A stretch of 56,463 bases of DNA from UMGS1052 sp045580005 (GCA_045580005.1 JAZNMZ010000060.1:1-56463), one strand, 5' to 3'; shown: positions 26,175-33,979, counted from the first letter of the stretch. Numbers and translations are program-made. The notes: generated from the sequence alone by a model not told the origin.

Positions 26175-26223
26175 GATAACGCTCCTTTTAAACCCAGGAT
26201 ATTATATTTAAGGATAATATATT

Positions 26224-26252
26224 ATTTTATCACGATAAAGCATCAATGTCAA
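26224..26252 (-). promoter_or_regulatory. Promoter of the aromatic amino acid operon
   Basis: TTGACA (26252-26247), 17-nt spacer, TAAAAT (26229-26224) with TGA before it, on the minus strand. The leader is only about 40 nt, with no room for a T-box or terminator, so control must act at the promoter or on the enzymes. Confidence 0.85.
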
Positions 26253-26362
26253 CATTATCGGCGCAATTACAACAGGTTTTTGTGCAAAAAAGATCAAAAA
26301 CAAACAGCATTATCCGAACAGGTGTGAAAAATTTAATTTTTTCTAAATATTATAAAGATTAA

Positions 26363-26391
26363 TTGATTACCCGGTACTGCCGTGATATAAT
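26363..26391 (+). promoter_or_regulatory. Promoter of the small-gene cluster at 26.4 kb
   Basis: TTGATT (26363-26368), 17-nt spacer, TATAAT (26386-26391) with TGA before it. An inverted pair, ATTGATTACC (26362-26371) and GGTTAATCAAT (26403-26413), flanks the -10 and could bind a repressor. Confidence 0.8.
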
Positions 26392-26429
26392 TATTCTAGA
26401 CAGGTTAATCAATCAGGGAGGAAAATCTT

Positions 26430-26777
26430 ATGAAAAAGACCCTTTTGCTTATTGCCGTATCTCTTCTCGTTATGGTAGCTATCCCCTGGGCATCACTCGC
26501 TCTTATGCCGTCGCCCGATATGTTCTTTCTCTTTATTCTCATGTTCTTTCTGGGGATCTGTCCTTTATACTCTATTATTCTCGGCGTGCTTTGCGGAACC
26601 GAAATCAAAAAGCGCTGGTATATCCCGGTGATCTCGGCATTCTTTTATCTTGCCTCGATGTGGGCTCTCATGGAACCGGGGGAAATTGCTTTTGCTATTT
26701 ATTCTGCAATTTATCTTGTCCTCAGTGTCATATCTATGCTGATCACGGGAGCGGTAAAGGGAAAACGGGATTATTAA
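26430..26777 (+). CDS. Small four-helix membrane protein, unknown
   Basis: This 115-residue protein is almost entirely hydrophobic: about four membrane segments at residues 4-24, 30-54, 64-82 and 85-107, with a basic end (KGKRDY). No motif I recognise. The ATG follows GGGAGG. It heads a cluster of four small genes. A hairpin (26792-26818, ACGGAAA / TTTCCGT) without a U-run lies between it and the next gene. Confidence 0.75.
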   Translation: MKKTLLLIAVSLLVMVAIPWASLALMPSPDMFFLFILMFFLGICPLYSIILGVLCGTEIKKRWYIPVISAFFYLASMWALMEPGEIAFAIYSAIYLVLSVISMLITGAVKGKRDY

Positions 26778-26843
26778 AAAGTTGGTAAAAAACGGAAACT
26801 TTTAAAAGGTTTTTCCGTCTAAAGTACAAAGGAGGCGCACAGT

Positions 26844-27308
26844 ATGGATTTTTTATACAGTACAGTTACAAAATATATGGTTGAAGAATACAAAAAATAC
26901 TCCTGGGCTCTGATGAAAAAGAAATCCCGTATAGTACTATGGCTTGTTTGCGAATTTTTGATGATATTCACAGGATTCTTCCTTGACAACAAGATTATGG
27001 CGGTTTCGGCGGTTATCTACCCGATTCTGCTTGCAGCTCTGCTTATCTGGCAGAATAAGCATATAGAAAAGGTATTTATGACAAACAAGCTGCTCAAGGA
27101 TATTGAAGTTCGCTTTGATTTTTACGATACATATTTTACCGAAAAAACAGAGCTGAGCGAATCGAGAATCGAATACGCCAAGCTCTACAAAATCATAGAA
27201 ACCAAAACAAACTTTTATCTTATGATTGCAAAAAATCAAGGTTATCTTCTGGTGAAAGAGAATCTTCCGGAGGGACTTGCTGACTTTTTAAAGGCACTTA
27301 AGATATAG
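26844..27308 (+). CDS. YcxB-like membrane protein
   Basis: This 154-residue protein has two adjacent membrane helices (about residues 28-64) and a soluble C-terminal domain with DFYDTYFTEKTELSESRIEYAKLYKIIETKTNFYLMI. That matches the YcxB-like C-terminal domain, where a short beta-rich module follows a helical hairpin. Function is unknown in all members I know. The ATG follows AAAGGAGG. It is likely cotranscribed with the following DUF6054-like gene, 18 nt away. Confidence 0.75.
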   Translation: MDFLYSTVTKYMVEEYKKYSWALMKKKSRIVLWLVCEFLMIFTGFFLDNKIMAVSAVIYPILLAALLIWQNKHIEKVFMTNKLLKDIEVRFDFYDTYFTEKTELSESRIEYAKLYKIIETKTNFYLMIAKNQGYLLVKENLPEGLADFLKALKI

Positions 27309-27326
27309 CCCAAAGGAGGGTACATT

Positions 27327-27650
27327 ATGGCAAAACTCGAAACAACTTTAAGCGGCAGCTTTTATGAAATCCTTGACAGAATTCAAAACGGAATTGTAAA
27401 CGGCAGCATATCGGCAAGTCTTGAGGAGTCGAGCGACTTTTCGAGTAGCAATGTGCGCTGCAGCGTGCGTGTTTTTGAACGATACAGCTACACAGGCAGC
27501 AACCGTGTAAGTCTGAGCGTCACTCTTTTTGACGACGGCGAGAAAATCCACCTTTCAGCAATCACATCGGGCGGAAGTCAGGCGCTCTTTTTCAAGATCA
27601 ACACCTGGGGCGAGGAAGCTTTTCTTGACAAGCTCCGCGCACTTTTATGA
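27327..27650 (+). CDS. DUF6054-like small soluble protein
   Basis: This 107-residue protein has no signal or membrane segment. The pattern IQNGIVNGSISASLEESSDF ... RVFERYSYTGSNRVSLSVTLF ... AITSGGSQALFFKINTWGEE resembles a small family I recall as DUF6054, found in clostridia. Function unknown. AAAGGAGG precedes the ATG. It lies between two membrane protein genes. Confidence 0.65.
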   Translation: MAKLETTLSGSFYEILDRIQNGIVNGSISASLEESSDFSSSNVRCSVRVFERYSYTGSNRVSLSVTLFDDGEKIHLSAITSGGSQALFFKINTWGEEAFLDKLRALL

Positions 27651-27662
27651 GAGGAAAACACG

Positions 27663-28076
27663 GTGAGAAATAAAAAACACATAAGTCTTTTGATAACGGC
27701 GGCAATTATTGTACTCGAAATTCTGCCCTACGGAGCAGTTCTCAACTTTGGCAGACCTCCCGAGGAGGGCGAAGCAATACGGCGCACATTCTCGTACTTT
27801 GACCTGACGCCTTTCGGATATGCAAATTTCGCGCCTTTTCTGACGGCAATAATCTCGTGCGTTATGGCGGTGTTTGTGATTGTAAGCATTTTTAATGACA
27901 GCGAGATAATCGCGTCTGCAATAAAGGTGCTTGCTGTTGCAGGCTTTGTAATTTCTATTATGCCGCTTACTCTCGGTATGAGATATTACACAATTACGGC
28001 GGCTATAATCACCGCGTTTTTTGCCGCGCAGTTTTTGCTCTGCTCAGTAAGGTGTGAGAATGATGACTCTATTTAG
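27663..28076 (+). CDS. Small membrane protein, unknown
   Basis: This 137-residue protein has four hydrophobic segments (about residues 7-27, 56-77, 84-106 and 112-130). It starts with GTG at 27663 after GAGAGG. No family recognised. Its stop codon at 28074-28076 abuts the 3' end of the broken tRNA-Arg copy that lies on the opposite strand. No terminator of its own is visible; transcripts would run into the 28188-28213 hairpin. Confidence 0.7.
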   Translation: MRNKKHISLLITAAIIVLEILPYGAVLNFGRPPEEGEAIRRTFSYFDLTPFGYANFAPFLTAIISCVMAVFVIVSIFNDSEIIASAIKVLAVAGFVISIMPLTLGMRYYTITAAIITAFFAAQFLLCSVRCENDDSI

Positions 28077-28187
28077 CACCCCCGGCGAAAATCGAACTCA
28101 CAACTAGCCCTTAGGAGGGGCTTGTTTATACGAGCGTAGCGAGTATCAAGGTTCTGCCGCTCGCGGCAGGTTCTTATATCCATTTAA
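28077..28187 (-). pseudogene. Broken tRNA-Arg(CCT) copy with a mini-hairpin insertion
   Basis: From TTAAATGGATATAA through the anticodon (CTCCTAA) and T-arm, this repeats the intact tRNA-Arg at 28228-28303. The first 11-13 nt are missing, there are two changes in the T-arm/acceptor region, and CCA has become CTA. At the D-arm/anticodon junction it is split by about 43 nt (around 28131-28172) holding two hairpins, CTGCCGCTCGCGGCAG and ATACGAGCGTAGCGAGTAT. The insert is bounded by TTATA on both sides, which looks like a target duplication. It cannot fold as a tRNA. Confidence 0.85.
28131..28172. mobile_element. Mini-hairpin insertion inside the tRNA-Arg copy
   Basis: About 43 nt with two GC-rich palindromes, flanked by direct TTATA repeats, absent from the otherwise matching intact tRNA. 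It is too small to encode anything. Its style, palindromes joined by CAAGGTT-type linkers, recalls the hairpin mosaic at 13072-13242. Confidence 0.5.
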
Positions 28188-28213
28188 AAAAGCGCTTCTT
28201 AAGAAGCGCTTTT
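28188..28213. terminator. Terminator of tRNA-Arg
   Basis: Perfect 26-nt palindrome AAAAGCGCTTCTT / AAGAAGCGCTTTT, followed by T on the minus strand. It is fused directly to the truncated tRNA copy. Confidence 0.85.
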
Positions 28214-28227
28214 CTGACAGCTGAAAC

Positions 28228-28303
28228 TGGCACCCCCAGCGAGAATCGAACTCACAACTAGCCCTTAGGAGGGGCTTGTTATATCCATTTAACTATGGGG
28301 GCA
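28228..28303 (-). tRNA. tRNA-Arg (anticodon CCT), CCA encoded
   Basis: The minus strand reads GCCCCCATAGTTAAATGG at the 5' end, an anticodon stem AGCCC/GGGCT with loop CTCCTAA, and T-arm GAGTTCGATTC. The acceptor end is TGGGGGT, discriminator G, CCA. It decodes AGG. The 5' nucleotide is at 28302. It has its own consensus promoter. Confidence 0.95.
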
Positions 28304-28321
28304 TATCACACACTATCAATA

Positions 28322-28350
28322 ATTATATTAAAAATTAACTCTTTTGTCAA
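28322..28350 (-). promoter_or_regulatory. Promoter of tRNA-Arg
   Basis: Perfect TTGACA (28350-28345), 17-nt spacer, perfect TATAAT (28327-28322). Confidence 0.92.
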
Positions 28351-28353
28351 GTA

Positions 28354-28384
28354 AAAAATGCCTGCAGTTTTTGCAGGCATTTTT
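28354..28384 (-). terminator. Terminator of the subtilase gene
   Basis: AAAAATGCCTGCA / TGCAGGCATTTTT hairpin with a short T loop directly after the stop codon, ending just before the tRNA-Arg promoter. Confidence 0.9.
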
Positions 28385-28385
28385 A

Positions 28386-30236
28386 TTATATCAGCTGTGC
28401 TATAAGTTTTCTCATCAAAATAAGGTCGGCGGTGGTAACCGCACCGTTGCCGTCAAGGTCGCAAAGAGCTTTTTGCTCATCTGTCGGTTCAAAAAGCATT
28501 GCTACCGCTCTTCTGAGCAGAATAAGGTCGGAGGTGGTGACTGTGCCGTCGGCGTTTATATCGCCCCTCTGACAAAGAGTAAAGCTCTCGCTTGCAGGCT
28601 CTCCGCTGCCGCAAAGAGTCACCTCAAACACAATATTATCCTCGCGCACATCGTCAAAATCCACTGTCACTGTGCTGTCGGAAAAATCCTTTTGCTGAAG
28701 CAAAACCGTTGTCTTTGACTCGGGCATATCTTCAGAATAATAGCTGAGCTTGAGATTGTATACTGTGCCCTCGTCGACTGTCAGTGAAAAATGCGCCTGC
28801 ATATTGCCGATGCCACCGTCGGTGACATAAAAATCCGACACGGAAAGTTCTCTGACAGCATTCTTTGAAATTCCCGTCGGCGCGCTTTTTGAAATGACAG
28901 AAATATCGTCACACGAGCTTACCGCAAAAAGAGCAACGCTGTCGTCCTGCTGTGTGAAATACATCATCTCGCTCTCACCGGAGGCAAGAGATATTTCGCC
29001 AAGCACACTGTTGTCGCAAAGAAGTCCCGAAAAATCGCTGTCCGAATTGTTTGTCACATAAACAAAGCTATCGGTACCGTCGCTGTCGGGAGCTGATATG
29101 AAAATTTCACTGTCGGCAATCACGCTTTTTATTGTCTTTTCAAAATTGACAAGACCGTAGCCGAAGCTTGTATTGTAGCTCACACCTTCCTCACCGAGAT
29201 ATGTAGCGTTATCCTTGAGATATGCGCACACCTCGCCAAAAGTAAGAGAGCTGTCGCAAGAGAGCATTGACGCTATAATTCCGCTCACGCAGGGAGCTGC
29301 AAAGGATGTGCCGCTCTTTGTGCCGTAGCCGCCTGTATAAAGAGTACAGTACACATTCTCGCCCGGAGCACATACAAAAACGCTCTCATTGTACTGTGAA
29401 AACGAGGATTTCTGGTACTTCGAATTTATCGAGCCGACACCTATAACATTGCTGTATGCTGCAGGATACTGCAGGGCTGTGCCCGAATTGTTACCCACTG
29501 CCGCAACTATGATAACGCCCTTTTCTGCGGCGTAATTTATCGCCTCGCTCATTGCGTCGGAATATTCCTCGTCAAAGCCGAAGCTCATATTGATTACATC
29601 GCAGCTATATGTGTCAACTGCGGCGTATATTGCGTTATTTATCTTGCGGATACTTGTTGTGTTCTTTTCAAAAGCCTTGAGTATAACAAGATCTGCCCTC
29701 GGCGCCATGCCCACGATACCCTCGCCGTTGCACATATTTGCAGAGATTATTCCTGCCACTGCCGTGCCGTGACCGTAGTTGTCGGTGTAGTCGGCCTTGC
29801 TGTTATAATAATCGTATCCGCCGACAACCCTGCCTGCAAGGTCCGGGTGTTCGGCAATACCAGAGTCGATAATGCCGACGGTGACACTGCTGCCCTGTGC
29901 ACCATACTCGAGCGCACGCTTTGTGCTCATCATATCGGCGCTATGTCCCCACTGGGAGCTATAGTATGTATCGTCAAAGGCAATATCAAAAAGCTCGACT
30001 GTATAGTTTGGCTCATACTGCAGCACCGCGTCGTTTTCGATAAGCTCGGAAAGCTCGTCTGCTGTCACCTCTACCCAGCCGTTGGGGTCTGCCTCGGCAC
30101 TAAACAGCGTGGGGCCCGAAATTTTCACAAGATAGCTGTCATATCCGCGCTCAAGAGCCGAGCATACAGCGCAAAGAAAGCAGACTGCAAGCAGCGACAG
30201 CGCAAAGGCTGAGATAATTCTTGCTGTTTTTTTCAT
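28386..30236 (-). CDS. Secreted subtilisin-like serine protease with C-terminal dockerin
   Basis: This 616-residue protein has a signal peptide (MKKTARIIS then a hydrophobic run to about residue 28) and a short prodomain-like region. The S8 catalytic domain (about 95-380) has the triad DSGIAEHPD, YGHGTAVAGI and SGTSFAAPCVSG, plus the oxyanion Asn in AAVGNN. A beta-sandwich spacer follows, and residues about 555-616 form a type I dockerin with two calcium loops, GDINADGTVTTSDLILLRR and CDLDGNGAVTTADLILMRK. Dockerins plug into cohesins, so the protease may be part of a cellulosome-like or surface complex. No cohesin or scaffoldin is in the window. The true start is the ATG at 30236 after AAGGAGGTG; an upstream in-frame start precedes this site. 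Confidence 0.92.
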   Translation of the reverse strand: MKKTARIISAFALSLLAVCFLCAVCSALERGYDSYLVKISGPTLFSAEADPNGWVEVTADELSELIENDAVLQYEPNYTVELFDIAFDDTYYSSQWGHSADMMSTKRALEYGAQGSSVTVGIIDSGIAEHPDLAGRVVGGYDYYNSKADYTDNYGHGTAVAGIISANMCNGEGIVGMAPRADLVILKAFEKNTTSIRKINNAIYAAVDTYSCDVINMSFGFDEEYSDAMSEAINYAAEKGVIIVAAVGNNSGTALQYPAAYSNVIGVGSINSKYQKSSFSQYNESVFVCAPGENVYCTLYTGGYGTKSGTSFAAPCVSGIIASMLSCDSSLTFGEVCAYLKDNATYLGEEGVSYNTSFGYGLVNFEKTIKSVIADSEIFISAPDSDGTDSFVYVTNNSDSDFSGLLCDNSVLGEISLASGESEMMYFTQQDDSVALFAVSSCDDISVISKSAPTGISKNAVRELSVSDFYVTDGGIGNMQAHFSLTVDEGTVYNLKLSYYSEDMPESKTTVLLQQKDFSDSTVTVDFDDVREDNIVFEVTLCGSGEPASESFTLCQRGDINADGTVTTSDLILLRRAVAMLFEPTDEQKALCDLDGNGAVTTADLILMRKLIAQLI

Positions 30237-30269
30237 TCCCTGCACCTCCTTTTTTATTCCTTTGCTAAT

Positions 30270-30298
30270 ATTATACACACTCAAAAGTCTTTATGCAA
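30270..30298 (-). promoter_or_regulatory. Promoter of the dockerin subtilase
   Basis: TTGCAT (30298-30293), 17-nt spacer, perfect TATAAT (30275-30270) on the minus strand. Confidence 0.8.
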
Positions 30299-30346
30299 GA
30301 GCTTTGCGGGAACAGTGCTGTATTTTTATCATTTTTTATAAAAGAC

Positions 30347-30375
30347 TTGCATTTTGCACAGAATAATAGTAAACT
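30347..30375 (+). promoter_or_regulatory. Promoter of D-lactate dehydrogenase
   Basis: TTGCAT (30347-30352), 17-nt spacer, TAAACT (30370-30375). The -10 is moderate. Confidence 0.55.
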
Positions 30376-30407
30376 TATATCAGGAGTAAAAATGAAAGGA
30401 AAAATAT

Positions 30408-31442
30408 ATGCTGAAATTTGCATTTTTTGATACAAAACCATACGACAAAGAGGGCTTTGAAAAATACGGCAATCAGGCGAACATAAAGTTCAAGTATTAC
30501 GAAACAAAGCTCAACGAGGATACCGCCGAGCTTGCAAAAGGCTGTGACGGCGTGTGCGTTTTTGTTAACGACGACCTGAGCTCTGCCGTTATCGACAAGC
30601 TGCATGCTCTGGGAATCAAGCTTATCGCCCTGCGTTGTGCAGGCTTTAACAATGTCGACATAAAAGCCTCATACAAAAAAATTCATGTCGTGCGTGTACC
30701 TGCCTATTCTCCGTATGCTGTTGCCGAGCACACAATGGCGCTGCTGCTCACCTCTATCCGTCGTATTCACAAGGCGTACAACAGAACTCGCGAGTTCAAC
30801 TTCTCGCTTGTGGGACTATCGGGCTTTGACCTGCACGGGAAGACGGTGGGCGTTATCGGAACAGGTAAAATAGGCAGGATTTTTATTGATATCTGCCGCG
30901 GATTCGGTATGGATGTTATTGCCTACGATTTGTACCCCGACAAAAACAGCGATATAGAGTATGTAAGCACAGACGAGCTTTTTGCAAAGAGCGACATCAT
31001 CTCACTCCATCTTCCTCTCACAAAGGAATCTGCTCACATAATCTGCAAGAAAAGTATTGACAAGATGAAAAAAGGCGTTGTCATCCTCAACACCTCACGA
31101 GGAGGTCTTGTTGATACCGACGCACTGATTGACGGAATAAAAGAAAAGAAAGTGGGTGCTGCCTGTCTTGATGTATACGAGGAAGAGTCGGATATTTTCT
31201 TTGAAGATTTCTCGGGACATATTATGCAGGACGACACGCTTGCACGGCTTGTATCTATGCCGAATGTCATACTCACTTCCCATCAGGCGTTTCTCACCTC
31301 GGACGCACTCGACAACATCGCGTCAACAACAACCGAGAATATAGCAGAATTTTTTCAAAACGGTTTTTGCAAAAACGAGCTGTGCTACCACTGCGGCAAA
31401 GACAGCGTGTGCAGCGAAAAGCGCGAGTCGAAGTGCTTTTGA
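30408..31442 (+). CDS. ldhA: D-lactate dehydrogenase (D-2-hydroxyacid dehydrogenase family)
   Basis: This 344-residue NAD-dependent enzyme is probably a fermentative pyruvate reductase. It has the nucleotide motif GVIGTGKIGRIF near 147, NTSRGGLVDTDAL with the catalytic Arg near 235, and DVYEEESDIFFEDFSGHI with the catalytic Glu. NVILTSHQAFLT near 296 holds the catalytic His. These long blocks match D-LDH rather than other 2-hydroxyacid dehydrogenases. The C-terminal 25 residues are unusual: six cysteines (CKNELCYHCGK, then VC and KC) after the normal NEL ending. The ATG follows AAAGGAAA. A terminator follows. Confidence 0.9.
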   Translation: MLKFAFFDTKPYDKEGFEKYGNQANIKFKYYETKLNEDTAELAKGCDGVCVFVNDDLSSAVIDKLHALGIKLIALRCAGFNNVDIKASYKKIHVVRVPAYSPYAVAEHTMALLLTSIRRIHKAYNRTREFNFSLVGLSGFDLHGKTVGVIGTGKIGRIFIDICRGFGMDVIAYDLYPDKNSDIEYVSTDELFAKSDIISLHLPLTKESAHIICKKSIDKMKKGVVILNTSRGGLVDTDALIDGIKEKKVGAACLDVYEEESDIFFEDFSGHIMQDDTLARLVSMPNVILTSHQAFLTSDALDNIASTTTENIAEFFQNGFCKNELCYHCGKDSVCSEKRESKCF

Positions 31443-31447
31443 TGACA

Positions 31448-31474
31448 AAAAAGAGGAGAATTTCTCCTCTTTTT
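31448..31474. terminator. Bidirectional terminator
   Basis: AAAAAGAGGAG / CTCCTCTTTTT between ldhA and the converging nucleotide-sugar dehydrogenase gene. Confidence 0.9.
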
Positions 31475-31482
31475 ATTTTTAC

Positions 31483-32700
31483 TCAGAGCTTCTCTGTTCC
31501 ATCAAGAGTGCAGACATTGCGCGTGTCAAGCACAGTCTTGCCGCAAAGCTTTTGCATATTCTCTTTTATCTCGTCGTGTCCGACAAGGATTACCACAAGC
31601 GACAGTCCGTCAAGGAACTTTTCAAGGTCAAAATACTGATTGTCGCAGATTTTTTCTCTGATATACGGGTCGTATACTCTCGGCGTTTTGCCGATGGTTT
31701 TCTTTTGAAATTCAATAAGCTGAAGTGTCGGTGACTCTCTGTGGTCGTCGACATTTTCCTTGTAGGACAACCCATAAAGACCTACCTTAGAAAAATCGTC
31801 TATCCCCTTTTGCTCCATAATCTCGCATATTCTTTCCTGAACATACTCGGGCATACTTATATTTACCTTGAGCGCCTCGGATATAAGATTTGTAAGCTTG
31901 GGATAATCTCCCACCAAAAACCACGGGTCGACAGAAATACAGTGTCCTCCGACTCCCGGCCCGGGCGAGAGTATATTTACTCTGGGATGTCTGTTACAAA
32001 TGTCAATGATCTTATATACATCCATACCGTCATATCGGCATATCTTGGCAAGCTCATTGGCAAGAGCGATATTTACCGCGCGGTATGTGTTCTCTACAAC
32101 CTTTGTCATCTCGGCAGTCTTGATGTCGCATAGTATTATCTCGCCGTGGCAGAAGCTGCTGTAAAGCTTCTTTACATACTCGCCGGTCTTCTCGCTGTCG
32201 GCGCCTATAGTGCGTGAATTTTCTACAAGCTCGCAGAGCATATTTCCGGGGATTATTCTCTCGGGGGCATATGCGAGGAAAATATCTTTTTCGGGAGTAA
32301 AGCCATATTCTTTTATGATGGGTCGGATAAGCTTGTCTACCGTACCGGGGGACACGGTTGATTCTATAATAATATAAGCACCCTCAGGGCATACTGCAAG
32401 GACATCCTTTACAGCATTGCACACAAAGCTTGCGTCAATCCTCTTGCTCTCGGTGTCATAAGGAGTTGCGACTGCGATAATATATGCGTCGGCTATCACC
32501 GCATGGGTGGTGAAGCTGATATTTTCCTTTGCCTTTTCAAAAATATCAGAAAGCCCCCTCTCGCAGAAGGTAATCTCGCCCTTACGCAGAGTATCGACAA
32601 CACTGCTCTTGCAGTCGGTGCCGACAACCTCCACTCCGGACGAAGCGAGCATGAGTGCCGTGGGAAGTCCGATATAGCCGAGTCCTATTACATTTACCAC
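31483..32700 (-). CDS. wecC: UDP-N-acetyl-D-mannosaminuronate dehydrogenase-type enzyme
   Basis: This 405-residue nucleotide-sugar dehydrogenase oxidises a UDP-sugar C6 alcohol to a uronic acid in two NAD-dependent steps. It has VIGLGYIGLPTALMLA at the start, STVSPGTVDKL near 115, the active-site Lys region AEMTKVVENTYRAVNIALANELA, and catalytic Cys in PGPGVGGHCISVDPW near 255. The C-terminal domain has GLSYKENVDDHRESP. GVGGHCI favours the WecC/WbpA group over UDP-glucose dehydrogenase. The start is GTG at 32700 after GGGAGGG. The product would feed a wall or capsule polymer, but no glycosyltransferases are adjacent. Confidence 0.88.
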   Translation of the reverse strand: MVNVIGLGYIGLPTALMLASSGVEVVGTDCKSSVVDTLRKGEITFCERGLSDIFEKAKENISFTTHAVIADAYIIAVATPYDTESKRIDASFVCNAVKDVLAVCPEGAYIIIESTVSPGTVDKLIRPIIKEYGFTPEKDIFLAYAPERIIPGNMLCELVENSRTIGADSEKTGEYVKKLYSSFCHGEIILCDIKTAEMTKVVENTYRAVNIALANELAKICRYDGMDVYKIIDICNRHPRVNILSPGPGVGGHCISVDPWFLVGDYPKLTNLISEALKVNISMPEYVQERICEIMEQKGIDDFSKVGLYGLSYKENVDDHRESPTLQLIEFQKKTIGKTPRVYDPYIREKICDNQYFDLEKFLDGLSLVVILVGHDEIKENMQKLCGKTVLDTRNVCTLDGTEKL

Positions 32701-32702
32701 AA

Positions 32703-32766
32703 AAATCCCTCCCGTAAGGATAGAATACTCATAATATATTCTATCACCCGGGAGGGATTTCGTCAA
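32703..32766 (-). promoter_or_regulatory. Promoter of wecC inside a large inverted repeat
   Basis: TTGACG (32766-32761), 17-nt spacer, TAGAAT (32743-32738) with TGA before it. Arms AAATCCCTCCCG (32703-32714) and CGGGAGGGATTT (32749-32760), plus inner GATAGAATA / TATTCTATC, make a two-step palindrome. It covers the spacer, the -10 and the ribosome site. Confidence 0.75.
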
Positions 32767-32774
32767 GTTATTTT

Positions 32775-33836
32775 TTATTCAGCAACAAGCTCGCACTTCT
32801 TCTGAGCCGATTCGTAAATCATATCAAGAAGCTTTGCGCTCTGGAGAACTGTGTCTACCTGATTTCTGGTAGTTCTGCCCTCTCTGATTGCAGCGATAAA
32901 GTCGTTGTCCTCGAGCACATAGTCGTTAAGACCGTTGAGCTCGGGCTTGAGCGTCTTGAACTCGCCGTCCTCATAAACATAGAGCTTGACTTCCTTGCGG
33001 TATTCCATTCTCACGCCGCCCTTATCACCGAGAAAGTCAATAAACATTTCTCTCTCGTTGATGTTCTGAGCCCATGCGCCGTTGAACGAAATTGTAGCCT
33101 TATCTGTACGGATATGGCCTGTTACAAAGTCGTCAACATCGTTGATGCCGTCGAGAACAGGAGGACCTGCCCACATTTCGTCAAATTTGTAATCGGGAAT
33201 GTTCTTTGCCATTTCGCAGTATGTATCAGCTGTAACTGTCTTAACCTTTGCTCCGCCGAGGATATAAAGGATAAGGTCGAGGAAGTGAACGCCCCAGTCG
33301 ATAAGAACGCCGCCACCCGAATGAGCCTTTGTTGTGAAAGGACCGCCAAGACCGGGAATGCTTCTGAACTCTCTGAACGAGCAATAAATATGATAGATAT
33401 TGCCGAGCTTGCCCTCGCGGTTGAGCTTTTCGATAGTTTCAACTGTTGAATGATAGCGGTTGCATACGCCGATGTTGAGGAGCTTGCCTCTCTTTTTTGC
33501 TTCTTCTGCCATCTCGCAGGAGAGTGCATAGCTTACTGTTATAGGCTTTTCGCAGAAAACATGCTTGTCGGCACGCAACGCGTCCATTGTAATCTCGTAG
33601 TGCGCGTAGTTGGGAGTGAGAACATATACCGCCTCAACCTCCTTGTCAGCAAGCGCAATTTTATAATCTGTAATCGCCTGTTCTGCACCGTAACGGTCAA
33701 CCTTGTCCTGTGCCTTTTCGGGAATGAGGTCGCAGGCATACTTAATTCTTACATTTTCGTTCTTGGAAAGTGCGGGAAAATGAGCTATATCTGATATTCT
33801 GCCGCAACCAATTACCGCAATTGTAGTCTTTGCCAT
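32775..33836 (-). CDS. Gfo/Idh/MocA-family oxidoreductase
   Basis: This 353-residue NAD(P)-dependent sugar-type dehydrogenase has N-terminal Rossmann motif IAVIGCGRISDIAHFPAL, the signature CEKPITVSYALSCEMAEEA near 95 with the catalytic Lys of EKP, and a GGGVLIDWGVHFLDLILYILGG segment near 175 in the C-terminal fold. Substrates in this family range over inositols and sugars; none can be assigned here. It is divergent from an AraC regulator and a glycosidase, which suggests sugar catabolism. The start is the ATG at 33836 after AAGGAG; an in-frame upstream start lies inside the leader. The minus-strand region near 33875 has TGATATAAT as a likely -10. Confidence 0.88.
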   Translation of the reverse strand: MAKTTIAVIGCGRISDIAHFPALSKNENVRIKYACDLIPEKAQDKVDRYGAEQAITDYKIALADKEVEAVYVLTPNYAHYEITMDALRADKHVFCEKPITVSYALSCEMAEEAKKRGKLLNIGVCNRYHSTVETIEKLNREGKLGNIYHIYCSFREFRSIPGLGGPFTTKAHSGGGVLIDWGVHFLDLILYILGGAKVKTVTADTYCEMAKNIPDYKFDEMWAGPPVLDGINDVDDFVTGHIRTDKATISFNGAWAQNINEREMFIDFLGDKGGVRMEYRKEVKLYVYEDGEFKTLKPELNGLNDYVLEDNDFIAAIREGRTTRNQVDTVLQSAKLLDMIYESAQKKCELVAE

Positions 33837-33944
33837 AATCTTTCTCCTTTTCAAATTACATGGTTACAGCCTAATTATATCACTCAGCGCCATGGTTGTA
33901 TTTAGCATTTTCGGTGCCAAATTTTGCATTTTTTATACAAGAGG

Positions 33945-33973
33945 TTGAAAAATGTTTGTGCACTTGTTATAAT
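33945..33973 (+). promoter_or_regulatory. Promoter of the AraC gene, leaderless
   Basis: TTGAAA (33945-33950), 17-nt spacer, perfect TATAAT (33968-33973) with TGT before it. The ATG starts only 6 nt after the -10, so transcription probably begins at or next to the A of the ATG. Confidence 0.8.
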
Positions 33974-33979
33974 AAAGTC

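Noticed and set aside
26175..26223. T-box or Phe/Trp-type attenuator before the aromatic operon
   Set aside because: The leader is about 40 nt, with no T-box sequence and no hairpin with a U-run.
28131..28172. tRNA intron
   Set aside because: The insert lies in the D-arm/anticodon-stem region of a copy that also lacks its 5' end, and is flanked by a direct repeat, so a degenerate copy with an insertion is simpler.
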